Below, one piece after another: positions 7,441 through 15,275 of a DNA stretch of 32,714 nt. The DNA lies in NCBI GenBank assembly GCA_003165195.1, contig PLSP01000138.1:1-32714 (forward strand), written 5' to 3'. This DNA comes from Candidatus Bathyarchaeota archaeon. Its GTDB lineage: Archaea > Thermoproteota > Bathyarchaeia > Bathyarchaeales > Bathycorpusculaceae. The translations under genes were made by a program, and so were the position numbers. The notes below the pieces were generated by a model. It made no database searches and was not told where the DNA came from. It saw nothing but the letters and a program-made list of their open reading frames with translations. Every line of letters begins with the position of its first letter. The stretch's first letter is position 1.

Positions 7441-8249
7441 AAGTAGCATATCAGGGTGAAACTGGCGCCTATAGTGAAATGGCTGTCTACAAGTTTTTCG
7501 GCAGAAAAGTGGAGCCTGTACCCTGTACAGATTTCCGTGAAGTCTTCGAAGCCGTAAAAAACAACACAGTTCACGCGGGCGTCATACCAATTGAAAACTC
7601 AATTGAGGGCAGTGTCAATCAAAACTACGATCTGTTCCTAAGCTACGACCTGAAAGTCTGCGGTGAGGTTGCAGTAAAACTCGCCCATGTCCTCATCGCC
7701 AACCCCAAAACCAAAATCGAAGACGTAGAAACCGTTTACTCACACCCTCAAGCATTAGCGCAATGCCGCGCCTACCTCGAAAAACACAAATGGGAAATAA
7801 TCCCAGCCTACGATACTGCTGGAAGCGTAAAGATCATAAAAGAAAAAGCCCTCTTCAACGCCGCTGCCATTGCAAGCGAAAAAGCTGCCGACGAGTACGG
7901 CATGAAAATTATTGCTCGTGACATCGCCGACAATCAAACAAATTATACTCGATTTCTTGTGCTTTCGCATGAAGACGCAGCGCCAACAGGCGACGACAAA
8001 ACCTCAATCATATTCTCAGGCAAACATGAGCCCGGAGTCTTGTACCATGCGCTTGGCGAATTTGCGTCAAGAAACATAAACTTAACCAGAATAGAATCAA
8101 GACCCACAAAGAAAACAGCCTGGCAATACAACTTCTACCTTGACTTCGAGGGGCACCGAACAGAAACACGCTGCGCCGAAGCCCTGCAAGCCCTAGAAAA
8201 ATACGCAACGTTTGTCAAGATTCTTGGCTCATACCCACGCGTTATCTAA
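7437..8249 (+). CDS. pheA: prephenate dehydratase
   Basis: This converts prephenate to phenylpyruvate, the phenylalanine branch point. It has 270 residues and no fused chorismate mutase, as is usual in archaea. The catalytic domain shows YQGETGAYSEMA, the PIENSIEGSVNQN segment and NYTRFLVL, the TRF catalytic motif. A C-terminal ACT domain (about 190-270) contains the ESRPTKK phenylalanine-binding region, so feedback inhibition by phenylalanine is likely. A GTG start overlaps the leuA stop (GTGA). Its place at the end of a leucine operon, away from the other aromatic genes, is unusual and would tie phenylalanine synthesis to branched-chain control. Confidence 0.93.
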   Translation: MKVAYQGETGAYSEMAVYKFFGRKVEPVPCTDFREVFEAVKNNTVHAGVIPIENSIEGSVNQNYDLFLSYDLKVCGEVAVKLAHVLIANPKTKIEDVETVYSHPQALAQCRAYLEKHKWEIIPAYDTAGSVKIIKEKALFNAAAIASEKAADEYGMKIIARDIADNQTNYTRFLVLSHEDAAPTGDDKTSIIFSGKHEPGVLYHALGEFASRNINLTRIESRPTKKTAWQYNFYLDFEGHRTETRCAEALQALEKYATFVKILGSYPRVI

Positions 8250-8254
8250 AATCT

Positions 8255-8262
8255 TTTTTTTG
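8255..8262 (+). terminator. T8 run after the ilv-leu-pheA operon
   Basis: Eight consecutive T residues start five bases after the pheA stop, with no strong hairpin. Oligo-T tracts are sufficient terminators for archaeal RNA polymerase, so this is the likely end of the seven-gene transcript. Confidence 0.6.
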
Positions 8263-8592
8263 GTTTCCTTATTCTTTAAAGAAAATAGATCCGGAGCTAC
8301 CTTATTGCATACCTCTAATCGTATTCATCTTTGGAATCATAATCGTAATTGCCTCAGTTTCTAAAAAAGTGGATCATCTTTTTGGAACCTGAGAGACATT
8401 GTGTCATAGGCACCAACAAGGTGTCTGTTGTATTCTGTGTATACTTACTCACTTGTAGAAGCTACCCACTTCTTTTGAGAAATAGTTTAACGTATATCAT
8501 AATACCGAGTTAGTCTCTTGTTTGTAATTTTTGAAATGCACATGCTGATATCAGCAAAGATCTAGAAATTAAATGTCAAAAGGCATCATAAA
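8263..8592. other. 330-bp region without a recognised gene
   Basis: Only fragments are visible. A frame around 8270-8390 on the plus strand encodes a hydrophobic stretch (PLIVFIFGIIIVIASV) followed by KKVDHLFGT and a stop, but has no start codon; it may be the worn tail of a membrane protein gene. A perfect 14-bp palindrome lies near the right end (8543-8556). No tRNA or other known RNA is apparent. Confidence 0.4.
8543..8556. promoter_or_regulatory. perfect 14-bp palindrome upstream of the secreted protein gene
   Basis: TGCTGATATCAGCA is a perfect palindrome about 36 bp before the ATG at 8593. This position suits a transcription factor site near a promoter, but no regulator can be assigned. 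Confidence 0.35.
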
Positions 8593-9054
8593 ATGAAAGA
8601 GCCATACTTTACAATCATGATCTTAGTATCTATCACGTTGGTGTCTGTTGGTTTTGTGCTCGCTGCGCCAGCGCTAGTCGCGCCTCAAAACAACTGGGAT
8701 CCCCGTGTCTACGATCCACTTATGGGCATTCAAGACGAAAGTACAACGAAAACCAGTATATTCTACAATATTTCGTTATCTACTGACGCAATCGAATCCA
8801 CAATCATAAACAAAATACAATTCGAACCCTATCCGTCACCTTTGAGCATTCAAAACACGACCAACCTAATGGTTTACATGAACGGCAGCGTAATGCTAAA
8901 ACCTTTTAACCTGCATACCGGCGACAATGTCCACGCAAACCTTCTAGTCCCCGTCGCCGACATTCAACCAAACATGACATACCAAATTGAAATATACACA
9001 GATTCAATGTATTATTGTAGCGCTTGGAACACCACTGTTTATTCTCCCGCTTGA
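8593..9054 (+). CDS. small secreted or membrane-anchored protein, function unknown
   Basis: The protein has 153 residues. The first 30 or so form a hydrophobic segment (FTIMILVSITLVSVGFVLA) after a short charged start, consistent with a signal peptide or an N-terminal anchor. The rest is polar and beta-rich, with several Asn-X-Ser/Thr sequons (NIS, NTT, NGS, NMT, NTT) that archaeal N-glycosylation could use on the cell surface. Two cysteines are absent until the final YYCSAW segment. I recognise no family. It stands alone between non-coding stretches, so its neighbours give no clue. There is no strong ribosome-binding site; the ATG was chosen because the signal-like segment follows it directly. 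Confidence 0.55.
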   Translation: MKEPYFTIMILVSITLVSVGFVLAAPALVAPQNNWDPRVYDPLMGIQDESTTKTSIFYNISLSTDAIESTIINKIQFEPYPSPLSIQNTTNLMVYMNGSVMLKPFNLHTGDNVHANLLVPVADIQPNMTYQIEIYTDSMYYCSAWNTTVYSPA

Positions 9055-9072
9055 GTATAGAGCACTAAAAAA

Positions 9073-9178
9073 GCGTGCAAATAACACCATGTATCCATGT
9101 TGCATAACATCGTCGACAACGCACAATAAAAAATCAGTTAAACCCTTGTTGCGCAGTTTAAAGGATGTTATTGCACGC
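9073..9178. repeat. 13-bp inverted repeat enclosing 79 nt
   Basis: GCGTGCAAATAACA (9073-9086) pairs with TGTTATTGCACGC (9166-9178), with a single bulged base. Inside, ATGTT-GCAT-AACAT at about 97-110 of the same line forms a perfect small hairpin. The whole lies 18 bp after the secreted protein stop. It may be a small element, a terminator for that gene, or a structured RNA. Confidence 0.4.
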
Positions 9179-9318
9179 CTTTATTGTTAATTTTTCCATA
9201 GTTTTAGGGTTTATTGTATATTCCAGACTGAAACGAAAAAACACCTGGGAAAACAACTTCCTTTATTTGGATGACGCCGAGTCAGTCCTGCACATGTGGA
9301 GAGTCGTTATATGCTTGG

Positions 9319-9324
9319 AAAAAA
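9319..9324 (-). terminator. T-run at the end of the aromatic operon
   Basis: On the minus strand six T residues lie about 40 nt after the last stop of the aromatic operon. This is a plausible archaeal oligo-T terminator, assigned by position only. Confidence 0.35.
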
Positions 9325-9364
9325 TACCGCTTTTTCTTAGAATATAGGTTTCCTACCCCAAGGC

Positions 9365-9730
9365 TCATTGAGTTTTCTTCTTGACGACTTTTTTCGGCGG
9401 CAAAGTTGAAGTGTAAGCGATTGATTTTGCAATCATTTCCCCAAAAAGCTTGCCATCCAAATAAACGGTTTTAGAAAGCACAACATAGCCTTTCATGGGT
9501 CGACTCGGCATAGGCGCAAAATCGTCGATTCCTTTAAAACTTTTTTTAGCAGTTGCGATGTCAGCATCTGAAAGCCTTAGAAACAGATTATCTCCATGAA
9601 GGCCAGCAAACATATAGCCATTAATAAAGTAAGCAGGATATCCAAACATCTTCCGATAATCACAATTCTTATCTTTCATCTTATCATTGAGAAAGTTTAC
9701 AAGCTCTTCAGGTGCTTTTTTCCATTCCAT
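9365..9730 (-). CDS. TfoX N-terminal-domain-like protein
   Basis: This protein of about 121 residues resembles the TfoX/Sxy N-terminal domain: DYRKMFGYPAYFINGYMFAGLHGDNLFLRLSD, then PMKGYVVL. The C-terminus ends in a basic tail (PPKKVVKKKTQ). In bacteria such domains are linked with competence regulation, but stand-alone versions of unknown function are common and no such role should be assumed here. The ATG lies 10 nt after the tyrA stop; a TTG three codons earlier, directly after that stop, is an alternative start. It is last in the aromatic operon, where a metabolic role is not obvious. Confidence 0.75.
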   Translation of the reverse strand: MEWKKAPEELVNFLNDKMKDKNCDYRKMFGYPAYFINGYMFAGLHGDNLFLRLSDADIATAKKSFKGIDDFAPMPSRPMKGYVVLSKTVYLDGKLFGEMIAKSIAYTSTLPPKKVVKKKTQ

Positions 9731-9740
9731 GGAAATCAAC

Positions 9741-10640
9741 TTATTGATTACTAGATTTGATATGTTGATTATTTTCTGTGGCTTCTAACATCTTATACAT
9801 GGCTTCGTAAGATTTTGCGAACTCCGGATCAGCTTCCTTCAGTTTGTCCTTCAATCTTTCCATGCGTTTCATTATGGCGTCTGCATCCTTACTCTTAACT
9901 AAATCCAGCCACTCTTGCGCCTTAGCCATAAACAAGTCTTCGATGGCGAAATCGGACAGCTTTGTCTGCAGATTGGCATAGAGATCTGGAGTCTCAAGAG
10001 CGGTAACCTCAGCCAAAGTGAACAGCATTCGGTAAGTGGTGCCTGCAATTTCTTTTGTCTCGGAGAAATCCTTGCGCTCTACAAGCGTCTCGGCAGCAGC
10101 CAGCCCCAAGAAGTGAGGCAATCCCAAAACAACCGAAATTAACTCGTCATGTTTTTTCGGTGACATGATAAATACGTGGGCTTCTACTTTTTCCAGCCAC
10201 CCTTTGAACTTTTCTGCATACTTCTCTTCCTCTGGGTTAGTTGGAGTGAGGATGTATGCTTTGTCTTTGACGCCGCTGCTCCCGGGTCCAAAAAGTGGGT
10301 GAGTGCCTAAGGTCAAACCATGTTTAATGTTTTCATGCATCACTTTAACCGGGTACTCTTTTACTGAGCAGATATCCATGACCACTTGGGTATCGCGAGT
10401 ATACGGAGCGATTTTTTTGACGACCTCTTCAAAACTGCTGATTGAGACACAAATAATAATAAGCTCTGCCGATTTGACGGCTTCAATGAAGTCAGCAGTT
10501 GTTTCAACGCCCAACTCACTGCCCAGTTTAGACAGCTTGTCCGCTTTTCGATCGGCAAGAACTACTTTCTCGCCGTTTTCTTTGCAGAACTTTGCGAACC
10601 AGACGCCCATTTTTCCGGCGCCAAGGATCGCAGTTTTCAT
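9741..10640 (-). CDS. tyrA: prephenate dehydrogenase (TyrA family)
   Basis: This oxidises prephenate to 4-hydroxyphenylpyruvate for tyrosine. The 299 residues begin with a Rossmann motif GAGKMG (7-12) and an aspartate at the end of the second strand (Asp30), which suggests NAD. His114 in GTHPLFGPG and His164 in PKKHDE correspond to conserved TyrA histidines, and LPHFLG follows. A charged, helical C-terminal extension (about 240-299) is longer than in minimal TyrA proteins. The ATG overlaps the aminotransferase stop by four bases. Arogenate as substrate cannot be excluded. The operon context, after chorismate mutase and an aminotransferase, supports the assignment. Confidence 0.87.
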   Translation of the reverse strand: MKTAILGAGKMGVWFAKFCKENGEKVVLADRKADKLSKLGSELGVETTADFIEAVKSAELIIICVSISSFEEVVKKIAPYTRDTQVVMDICSVKEYPVKVMHENIKHGLTLGTHPLFGPGSSGVKDKAYILTPTNPEEEKYAEKFKGWLEKVEAHVFIMSPKKHDELISVVLGLPHFLGLAAAETLVERKDFSETKEIAGTTYRMLFTLAEVTALETPDLYANLQTKLSDFAIEDLFMAKAQEWLDLVKSKDADAIMKRMERLKDKLKEADPEFAKSYEAMYKMLEATENNQHIKSSNQ

Positions 10641-11719
10641 TGCTTAGCTGCCTCGCAGATTTTGTCTAGGCCTGCTTCTATTTGGTCGTCGGGTGCTGTT
10701 AGCGAGATTCGGAAGTGTTCTCGGTAGTCGCCAAATGATGTGCCTGGCGCTACAGCTACGCCTTGGTCAAGTAGGTTTAGAGTGTATTTTTCGGAGTCTA
10801 AACCGTCAAGCTTCGGGAATACGTAGAAGGGTGCGTCGGGTTTGGTGAATTTGAAGCCTGCTGCTGAGAGTTTGGTGGTTGCGAGGTCTGCGCGTTTTTG
10901 GTATTTGGCTTTGATTGCAGACGCGATTTGTTTGTGTAGTTCTAAGCCTTTTAGCGCGGCGTCTTGAATGAAGACTGGAACGTTGTTGATGGTTATCTGA
11001 TTTAGTTTTGTAACGTTGTCGATGAAAGTTTTGTCGGCAACCAGGTAGCCTATGCGCCAACCTGTCATTGTGAAGGTTTTTGAGAACCCGTTGGAGAGTA
11101 TGTGTTTGCTTTCTCTGCCATAGTCGAGTATGCTTTTTGTCTTGACAAAACTGATGGCGGCGTATACCTCATCGGAGAGGATAGTTACGCCTTTCTGGTT
11201 GGCTAACTCTACGATGCCGTCAAAGGTTTTAGTGTCCATGACTTTGCTTGTTGGGTTGTTTGGAGTATTTAGAATAATCATTTTTGTTTCTTCATCAATT
11301 AAGTCTTCCAACTTGTTTAGGTCAACTTTCCACTCATTTTCCATCTCGGTCTTTAGAAGTTTAACTTTGGCGCCAAGGCTTTTGGCAATTAAATCGTACG
11401 CTGTCCAGTACGGCGTTGGGATAATGACGTTTCCGCCGTTTTTCATCATCAGGTACATTGTAGCGAATATTCCCCATTTTGATCCAGGGGTAATAACCAC
11501 ATTTTCTTCTTTAACACAGTGAAGTTCAGCGATTTTCTGCCTTAGTTTGAGTTCGCCGTAAGAAGAAGAGTACTTTGTTTTGCCCGCTTTCATCGAAGCG
11601 TAAGCTGCCTCGACTATTTCGGGGGGAGTAGCCATATCAGGGTCGCCTAGGTTGAGTCGAATTATTTTTTTTCCTTCGCATTCAAGCTTTAGGGCTTTCT
11701 CGTTTATCTCGTAAAGCAT
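10637..11719 (-). CDS. class I/II aminotransferase, probably aromatic or aspartate type
   Basis: This PLP-dependent fold type I enzyme has 360 residues. Lys214 in SNGFSKTFTMTGWRIGY is the Schiff-base lysine. Asn155 (NTPNNPT), Asp183 (LSDEVY) and Arg222 complete the PLP pocket, and HFRISL holds the C-terminal arginine for the substrate carboxylate. The N-terminus is short compared with AspB-type enzymes; an in-frame stop ten codons upstream shows that it cannot extend far. GAGG eight bases before the ATG supports the start. Its place between chorismate mutase and prephenate dehydrogenase argues for transamination of phenylpyruvate or hydroxyphenylpyruvate, though aspartate specificity is possible. 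Confidence 0.85.
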   Translation of the reverse strand: MLYEINEKALKLECEGKKIIRLNLGDPDMATPPEIVEAAYASMKAGKTKYSSSYGELKLRQKIAELHCVKEENVVITPGSKWGIFATMYLMMKNGGNVIIPTPYWTAYDLIAKSLGAKVKLLKTEMENEWKVDLNKLEDLIDEETKMIILNTPNNPTSKVMDTKTFDGIVELANQKGVTILSDEVYAAISFVKTKSILDYGRESKHILSNGFSKTFTMTGWRIGYLVADKTFIDNVTKLNQITINNVPVFIQDAALKGLELHKQIASAIKAKYQKRADLATTKLSAAGFKFTKPDAPFYVFPKLDGLDSEKYTLNLLDQGVAVAPGTSFGDYREHFRISLTAPDDQIEAGLDKICEAAKQ

Positions 11720-11749
11720 AGCTTTTTCCTCTTCGTTGAGAGCTTTTTT

Positions 11750-12010
11750 CTACTGTTGAACCGCACTGCACATATTAACTATTTCGCGGTAAACCGCCTC
11801 AACTTGTAGCGGATTTAAATGGAAATCGATTGCCCACTTCTTCACCCGCTTGTAAACCTCGTCTTCTCTGGAAACGTCGCGGACGGGTAAACCCTTCTTT
11901 TTCTTAGCCGCACCTATGGTTTTGCATATTTTGGCTCGTTGACATAACGCTGTTAATATCTGTTCATCGATTTCGTCGACTTGTTTTCTGTATTGCTCTA
12001 TTTCATCCAT
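11750..12010 (-). CDS. aroQ: chorismate mutase, AroQ type
   Basis: This rearranges chorismate to prephenate. It is a stand-alone all-helical AroQ-class protein of 86 residues, the usual length of the monofunctional form. Conserved positions are visible: Arg8 and Asp12 in the first helix, the LCQRAK turn with Arg25, a lysine cluster at 36-39 (AAKKKKG), and VRDVSREDEV. The ATG overlaps the aroC stop by one base (TAATG). The aminotransferase follows 30 nt later in the same reading frame. Separate mutase, dehydratase and dehydrogenase genes are the normal archaeal state. Confidence 0.88.
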   Translation of the reverse strand: MDEIEQYRKQVDEIDEQILTALCQRAKICKTIGAAKKKKGLPVRDVSREDEVYKRVKKWAIDFHLNPLQVEAVYREIVNMCSAVQQ

Positions 12011-13119
12011 TACTTTTTTCTCTCCAGAACTTTCTCTATAAAGCCCGCCCTAATCATATGATCAGCCAAAGTTACCGCCACCGCTGCTTCTATGGCAGGC
12101 ACAGCCTTAGGCACAACACAAGGATCATGTCGTCCATTTACTGTTAATGACGCATCTTCCATAGTAGAGAGGTTAACTGTTTTCTGCATTTTGCTAATGG
12201 AAGGGGTAGGTTTGATGGCTATCTTCATTGTGATAGGCATTCCGTTTGATAAGCCGCCTTGGATGCCGCCCATGTTATCGGTTTGGGTGACCACATTGCC
12301 GTTGCTCATGGCGTAGGCGTCGTTGCTTTCTGAGCCTTTCATCTCCGAAATGGCAAAGCCCACACCGAACTCAACAGCCTTCACCGCAGGGACATTAAAC
12401 AGCGCCTTCGCTAAATCCGCATCTAACGAGTCAAACAAGGGCTCTCCAACACCCGCTGGAACATTAAGCGCTATGCATTCAATGACTCCGCCGATGCTTT
12501 CGCCCTCCGCTTTCGCATCAACTATAGCTTGCTCCATATCTTCTGAGCATCCAAAGTCTGGGCATCGTGTGGTTGAGGCGTAGCGGTTTTTGCGGATTTC
12601 TTCAGTGCTGAATTTTCTGTCAGCCTTTACCGGACCGACTGCTCGGGTGTAAGCTAAAACGTCAACGTTGAATTGGCTTAGCAGTTTCTTGGCTATGGCT
12701 CCTGCCATGATAAGTGCGACTGTGACTCTGCCGCTGAAACGTCCGCCACCACGGTAATCCTCGAAGCCGCCGAACCGTATATGCGCTGGGTAGTCAGCGT
12801 GCCCAGGTCTGGGCAAGTTTTTGATTGCCTCGTAGCTGCTTGAGTCGATCTGGCGGTTCTCAACCGTCACAGCAATTGGGGCTCCAGTTGTGAATCCGTT
12901 GAAGACGCCTGAGAGAATTTCGGCTTTGTCTTTTTCGATTCTTGCAGAAACAATTTTTGGGTTTGCTGGGATGCGTCTGTCCAGTTCCATTTGAATATCT
13001 TCTTCGCTGAGTGGGAGCCCTGCTGGGCAACCGTCAACAACTACGCCAACTATTTTGCCATGGCTCTCACCGAATGTCGTAATTGTGAATTCTTTACCTG
13101 TCGAATTGTCCCCCAACAA
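12010..13119 (-). CDS. aroC: chorismate synthase
   Basis: This FMN-dependent enzyme makes chorismate from 5-enolpyruvylshikimate 3-phosphate by trans-1,4 elimination of phosphate. It has 369 residues. Signatures are TTFGESHGKIVGVVVDGCPAG near the N-terminus, RPGHADYPAHIRFG, and the flavin region YRGGGRFSGRVTVALIMAGAIAK; NGRHDPCVVPKAVP lies near the C-terminus. The chosen start is a TTG preceded by TAGGAG with 6 nt spacing. This makes it overlap the end of aroA by 26 bases, the largest overlap in the operon. Confidence 0.93.
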   Translation of the reverse strand: MLGDNSTGKEFTITTFGESHGKIVGVVVDGCPAGLPLSEEDIQMELDRRIPANPKIVSARIEKDKAEILSGVFNGFTTGAPIAVTVENRQIDSSSYEAIKNLPRPGHADYPAHIRFGGFEDYRGGGRFSGRVTVALIMAGAIAKKLLSQFNVDVLAYTRAVGPVKADRKFSTEEIRKNRYASTTRCPDFGCSEDMEQAIVDAKAEGESIGGVIECIALNVPAGVGEPLFDSLDADLAKALFNVPAVKAVEFGVGFAISEMKGSESNDAYAMSNGNVVTQTDNMGGIQGGLSNGMPITMKIAIKPTPSISKMQKTVNLSTMEDASLTVNGRHDPCVVPKAVPAIEAAVAVTLADHMIRAGFIEKVLERKK

Positions 13120-14398
13120 TTTCAGCTCCTAATTGTTTTAGATGATTGAAGAACTGCGGATAAGACTTTCTAACGCAACCTGCGTTAAGAATTGTTGTTT
13201 GCCCTTCTGCGCCCAGAGCTGCGACTGCGCAAGCCATCGCGATGCGGTGATCATTGTGCGGGTCAACAACTGCCCCATGCAGACGCGACGGGCCCTCTAC
13301 AATTAGGCTGTCAGCATCTACAGTTAAGTTTGCTCCCATTTTGCCCAGTTCAGAATGAAGTGTTGCTAGTCTGTCGGATTCTTTTAGCCTAAGCCTTTTG
13401 GCGCCGCTGATTTTAGAGGTTCCATTTGCAAAACAGGCTAGAGCTGCGCAGGCGGGAATGAGGTCAGGAATGTTTTTAGCGTCTATTGTTAAAGGTTCAA
13501 GAGGGTTTCCGGTGCCGTTTAATTCGACGCTGTTCTCGCAAACTTTTCCTGCTACGCCCATCTGTTTGAGGATGCCTAATATTACTTTGTCACCTTGCAC
13601 GCCCTTGTAATCCAGATTGTTGACTATAACCGTTGAAGTGGTTATGGCGGCTGCCGCAAGCAGGAAAGCTGAGGAGGAGAAGTCGCCTGGCACCTTAAGG
13701 TTTGCGGGCTTGTAGGTTTGGTTGGCTGGAATCACGATGCGCTTAAAGTGGTCGTATATTTCAACACTGACGCCGTGTTTGAAGAGGACTTCCTCAGTCA
13801 TCGTAACATAATCAACAGATTCCAGCGGTGAGGTTAAGGTGATTTCAGTGTCCACCTTCGCCAACGGGCAAGCAAACATCAAGCCAGAAATGAACTGGGA
13901 GCTAACGTCGCCTGGGATCGAAGTTTCGCCGCCAAGGATGCCGCCGCCTTCCATAGTCACAGCGTCTTTGCCACCGAGTTTTTTGCGGTGCCCTTTGGCG
14001 CCTAAGTCACTGAGGCTCTTAAGCAAAGGTTCGATAGGTCTGCGTCCGAGCGAACCATGGAAAATTAGGGTTGATGGATCATCTGCGAGGGCAACCACAG
14101 GAATCATGAACCGTAGTGTAGCCCCTGACTCGCCGCAGTCAATCGGGACCTTTGCGTTTTCAAGCGGGCTTACGCCGGTAACTGTCCAGCAGCCCTCTTC
14201 TTTAGCTACTTTCGCCCCTATAGCGGTCACGGCTCGAAGTGTAGCCTCGGTATCGTCTGAAAGCAGGGGATTAGATATTTTTGATTCGCCTATCGAGAGC
14301 GAGCTTGCTATGAGCATTCGCTGAGTGTAAGATTTAGATGGAGGGGCACAGACCTCGCCACTTAGCTTTCCATTTTTCTTAACGATCACGTCAACCAT
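13094..14398 (-). CDS. aroA: 3-phosphoshikimate 1-carboxyvinyltransferase (EPSP synthase)
   Basis: This transfers enolpyruvate from PEP to shikimate 3-phosphate. The 434 residues match the family. Visible signatures are PPSKSYTQRMLIASSLS with the phosphate-binding lysine, DCGESGATLRFMIPV, GSLGRRPIEPL, RLRLKESDRLATLHSELGKMG and DPHNDHRIAMACAVAAL. The LGRRPI segment is part of the PEP site and contains the usual arginine. The ATG is two bases after the shikimate kinase stop. No frameshift or gap is visible. Confidence 0.95.
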   Translation of the reverse strand: MVDVIVKKNGKLSGEVCAPPSKSYTQRMLIASSLSIGESKISNPLLSDDTEATLRAVTAIGAKVAKEEGCWTVTGVSPLENAKVPIDCGESGATLRFMIPVVALADDPSTLIFHGSLGRRPIEPLLKSLSDLGAKGHRKKLGGKDAVTMEGGGILGGETSIPGDVSSQFISGLMFACPLAKVDTEITLTSPLESVDYVTMTEEVLFKHGVSVEIYDHFKRIVIPANQTYKPANLKVPGDFSSSAFLLAAAAITTSTVIVNNLDYKGVQGDKVILGILKQMGVAGKVCENSVELNGTGNPLEPLTIDAKNIPDLIPACAALACFANGTSKISGAKRLRLKESDRLATLHSELGKMGANLTVDADSLIVEGPSRLHGAVVDPHNDHRIAMACAVAALGAEGQTTILNAGCVRKSYPQFFNHLKQLGAEIVGGQFDR

Positions 14399-14400
14399 TA

Positions 14401-15270
14401 CTATATCACTTTTGCTTTTTCCCTGTTGAGTTTAGCCTCTAAGACTTCGCCGCCATGCTTTTGCAATGCAGCTTTTACAGAGTTAACCTTTTCTTTGGGC
14501 GTTATTGCCGTAACTGCTGGACCCTTGCCGCATAGCCCAGCTGCAACCGCCCCAGCCTCAAGCGCATCAAACGCAATTTTAGCGTCATATCCTAAAGCAG
14601 CGGAGTAAATTAATCCATTAAGTGACAACGCCTCCCAAACCCTGCCCTCTAACGCCTGACCGTAAACAACCTCAACAAGAGGTTTCAATGTTTGCAGTCT
14701 CGCCAAGTCAGCATTTGCCGAATATGCTTTTTTAGCCGGGACATGGAAGAGCACCTGCAGGTCCTCATTGAAAGGCAACTCCTTAACCACTTCACGGTTC
14801 AAATTATCGGTGACTACAATGCCTCCAAAATAGGAGGCGTAAGCATCGTCGAAAGCGCCTGTCAATGTGACTTTCGCGTCAAAAGCTGCTTCAACGCCGA
14901 TCTTTACGATTTCGAGGTCATCGAGCGTTTTTCCAAGAGCGGCTGTTGTTGCAAGGGCTACTGCGTTTGCAGCTGTACTGCTGCTTTTTAGCCCTCGCGC
15001 AATAGGTATGTTTGACCGCGTTTTTACTTTTGCCCCAAAACTCTTGTCAAGAGCAAAATGCTCAAGAACCCTCTTTACCGTTGATTCAATAAGCAGTGTG
15101 CTTTCCGTAGGATCTGAGGTTATTTCTGCTTGAATAATCGTGGGTTGATCAGTCAATTTAACTTCAGCCTTAGTCCATAGGTCAACACCGAAAGCCGCAC
15201 CTTTTCCTGTTGCCATGGCATTAACTATTGTTGCTGCACCGTGAGCTATTGCAGTAGCTTTCCCCGTCAA
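14401..15270 (-). CDS. aroK: shikimate kinase, archaeal GHMP type
   Basis: This phosphorylates shikimate at the 3-hydroxyl. Unlike bacterial AroK, it belongs to the GHMP kinase superfamily, the usual archaeal replacement. It has 289 residues. The ATP-binding motif is seen as ARGLKSSSTAANAVALA (about 90-107), the N-terminus shows HGAATIVNAMATGKGAAFGVDL, and GAFDDAYASYFGG and CGKGPAVTAI mark the later motifs. A TTG start is preceded by AAGGTG and lies five bases after the aroE stop. The operon position between dehydrogenase and EPSP synthase fixes shikimate as substrate rather than homoserine or mevalonate. Confidence 0.93.
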   Translation of the reverse strand: MTGKATAIAHGAATIVNAMATGKGAAFGVDLWTKAEVKLTDQPTIIQAEITSDPTESTLLIESTVKRVLEHFALDKSFGAKVKTRSNIPIARGLKSSSTAANAVALATTAALGKTLDDLEIVKIGVEAAFDAKVTLTGAFDDAYASYFGGIVVTDNLNREVVKELPFNEDLQVLFHVPAKKAYSANADLARLQTLKPLVEVVYGQALEGRVWEALSLNGLIYSAALGYDAKIAFDALEAGAVAAGLCGKGPAVTAITPKEKVNSVKAALQKHGGEVLEAKLNREKAKVI

Positions 15271-15275
15271 TTTTG

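Larger units (their letters stand above)
9055..9364. other. 310-bp region without a recognised gene
   Basis: This gap between the secreted protein gene and the convergent aromatic operon holds the imperfect inverted repeat described at 9073-9178 and a T-run serving the aromatic operon. A 60-codon plus-strand frame at 9165-9347 starts with a hydrophobic stretch but has no ribosome-binding site and overlaps the repeat, so I do not call it. Confidence 0.4.

Noticed and set aside
8270-8392. Membrane-segment-like frame after pheA
   Set aside because: No usable start codon, and it lies directly after the operon terminator; at most a gene remnant.
8418-8650. Repeated GGTGTCTGTTG at about 8420 and 8639
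   Set aside because: Only two 11-base copies, one inside a coding region, with no further structure; probably coincidental.
9165-9347. 60-codon plus-strand frame with a hydrophobic start
   Set aside because: It begins within the inverted repeat, lacks a ribosome-binding site and has no recognisable continuation.
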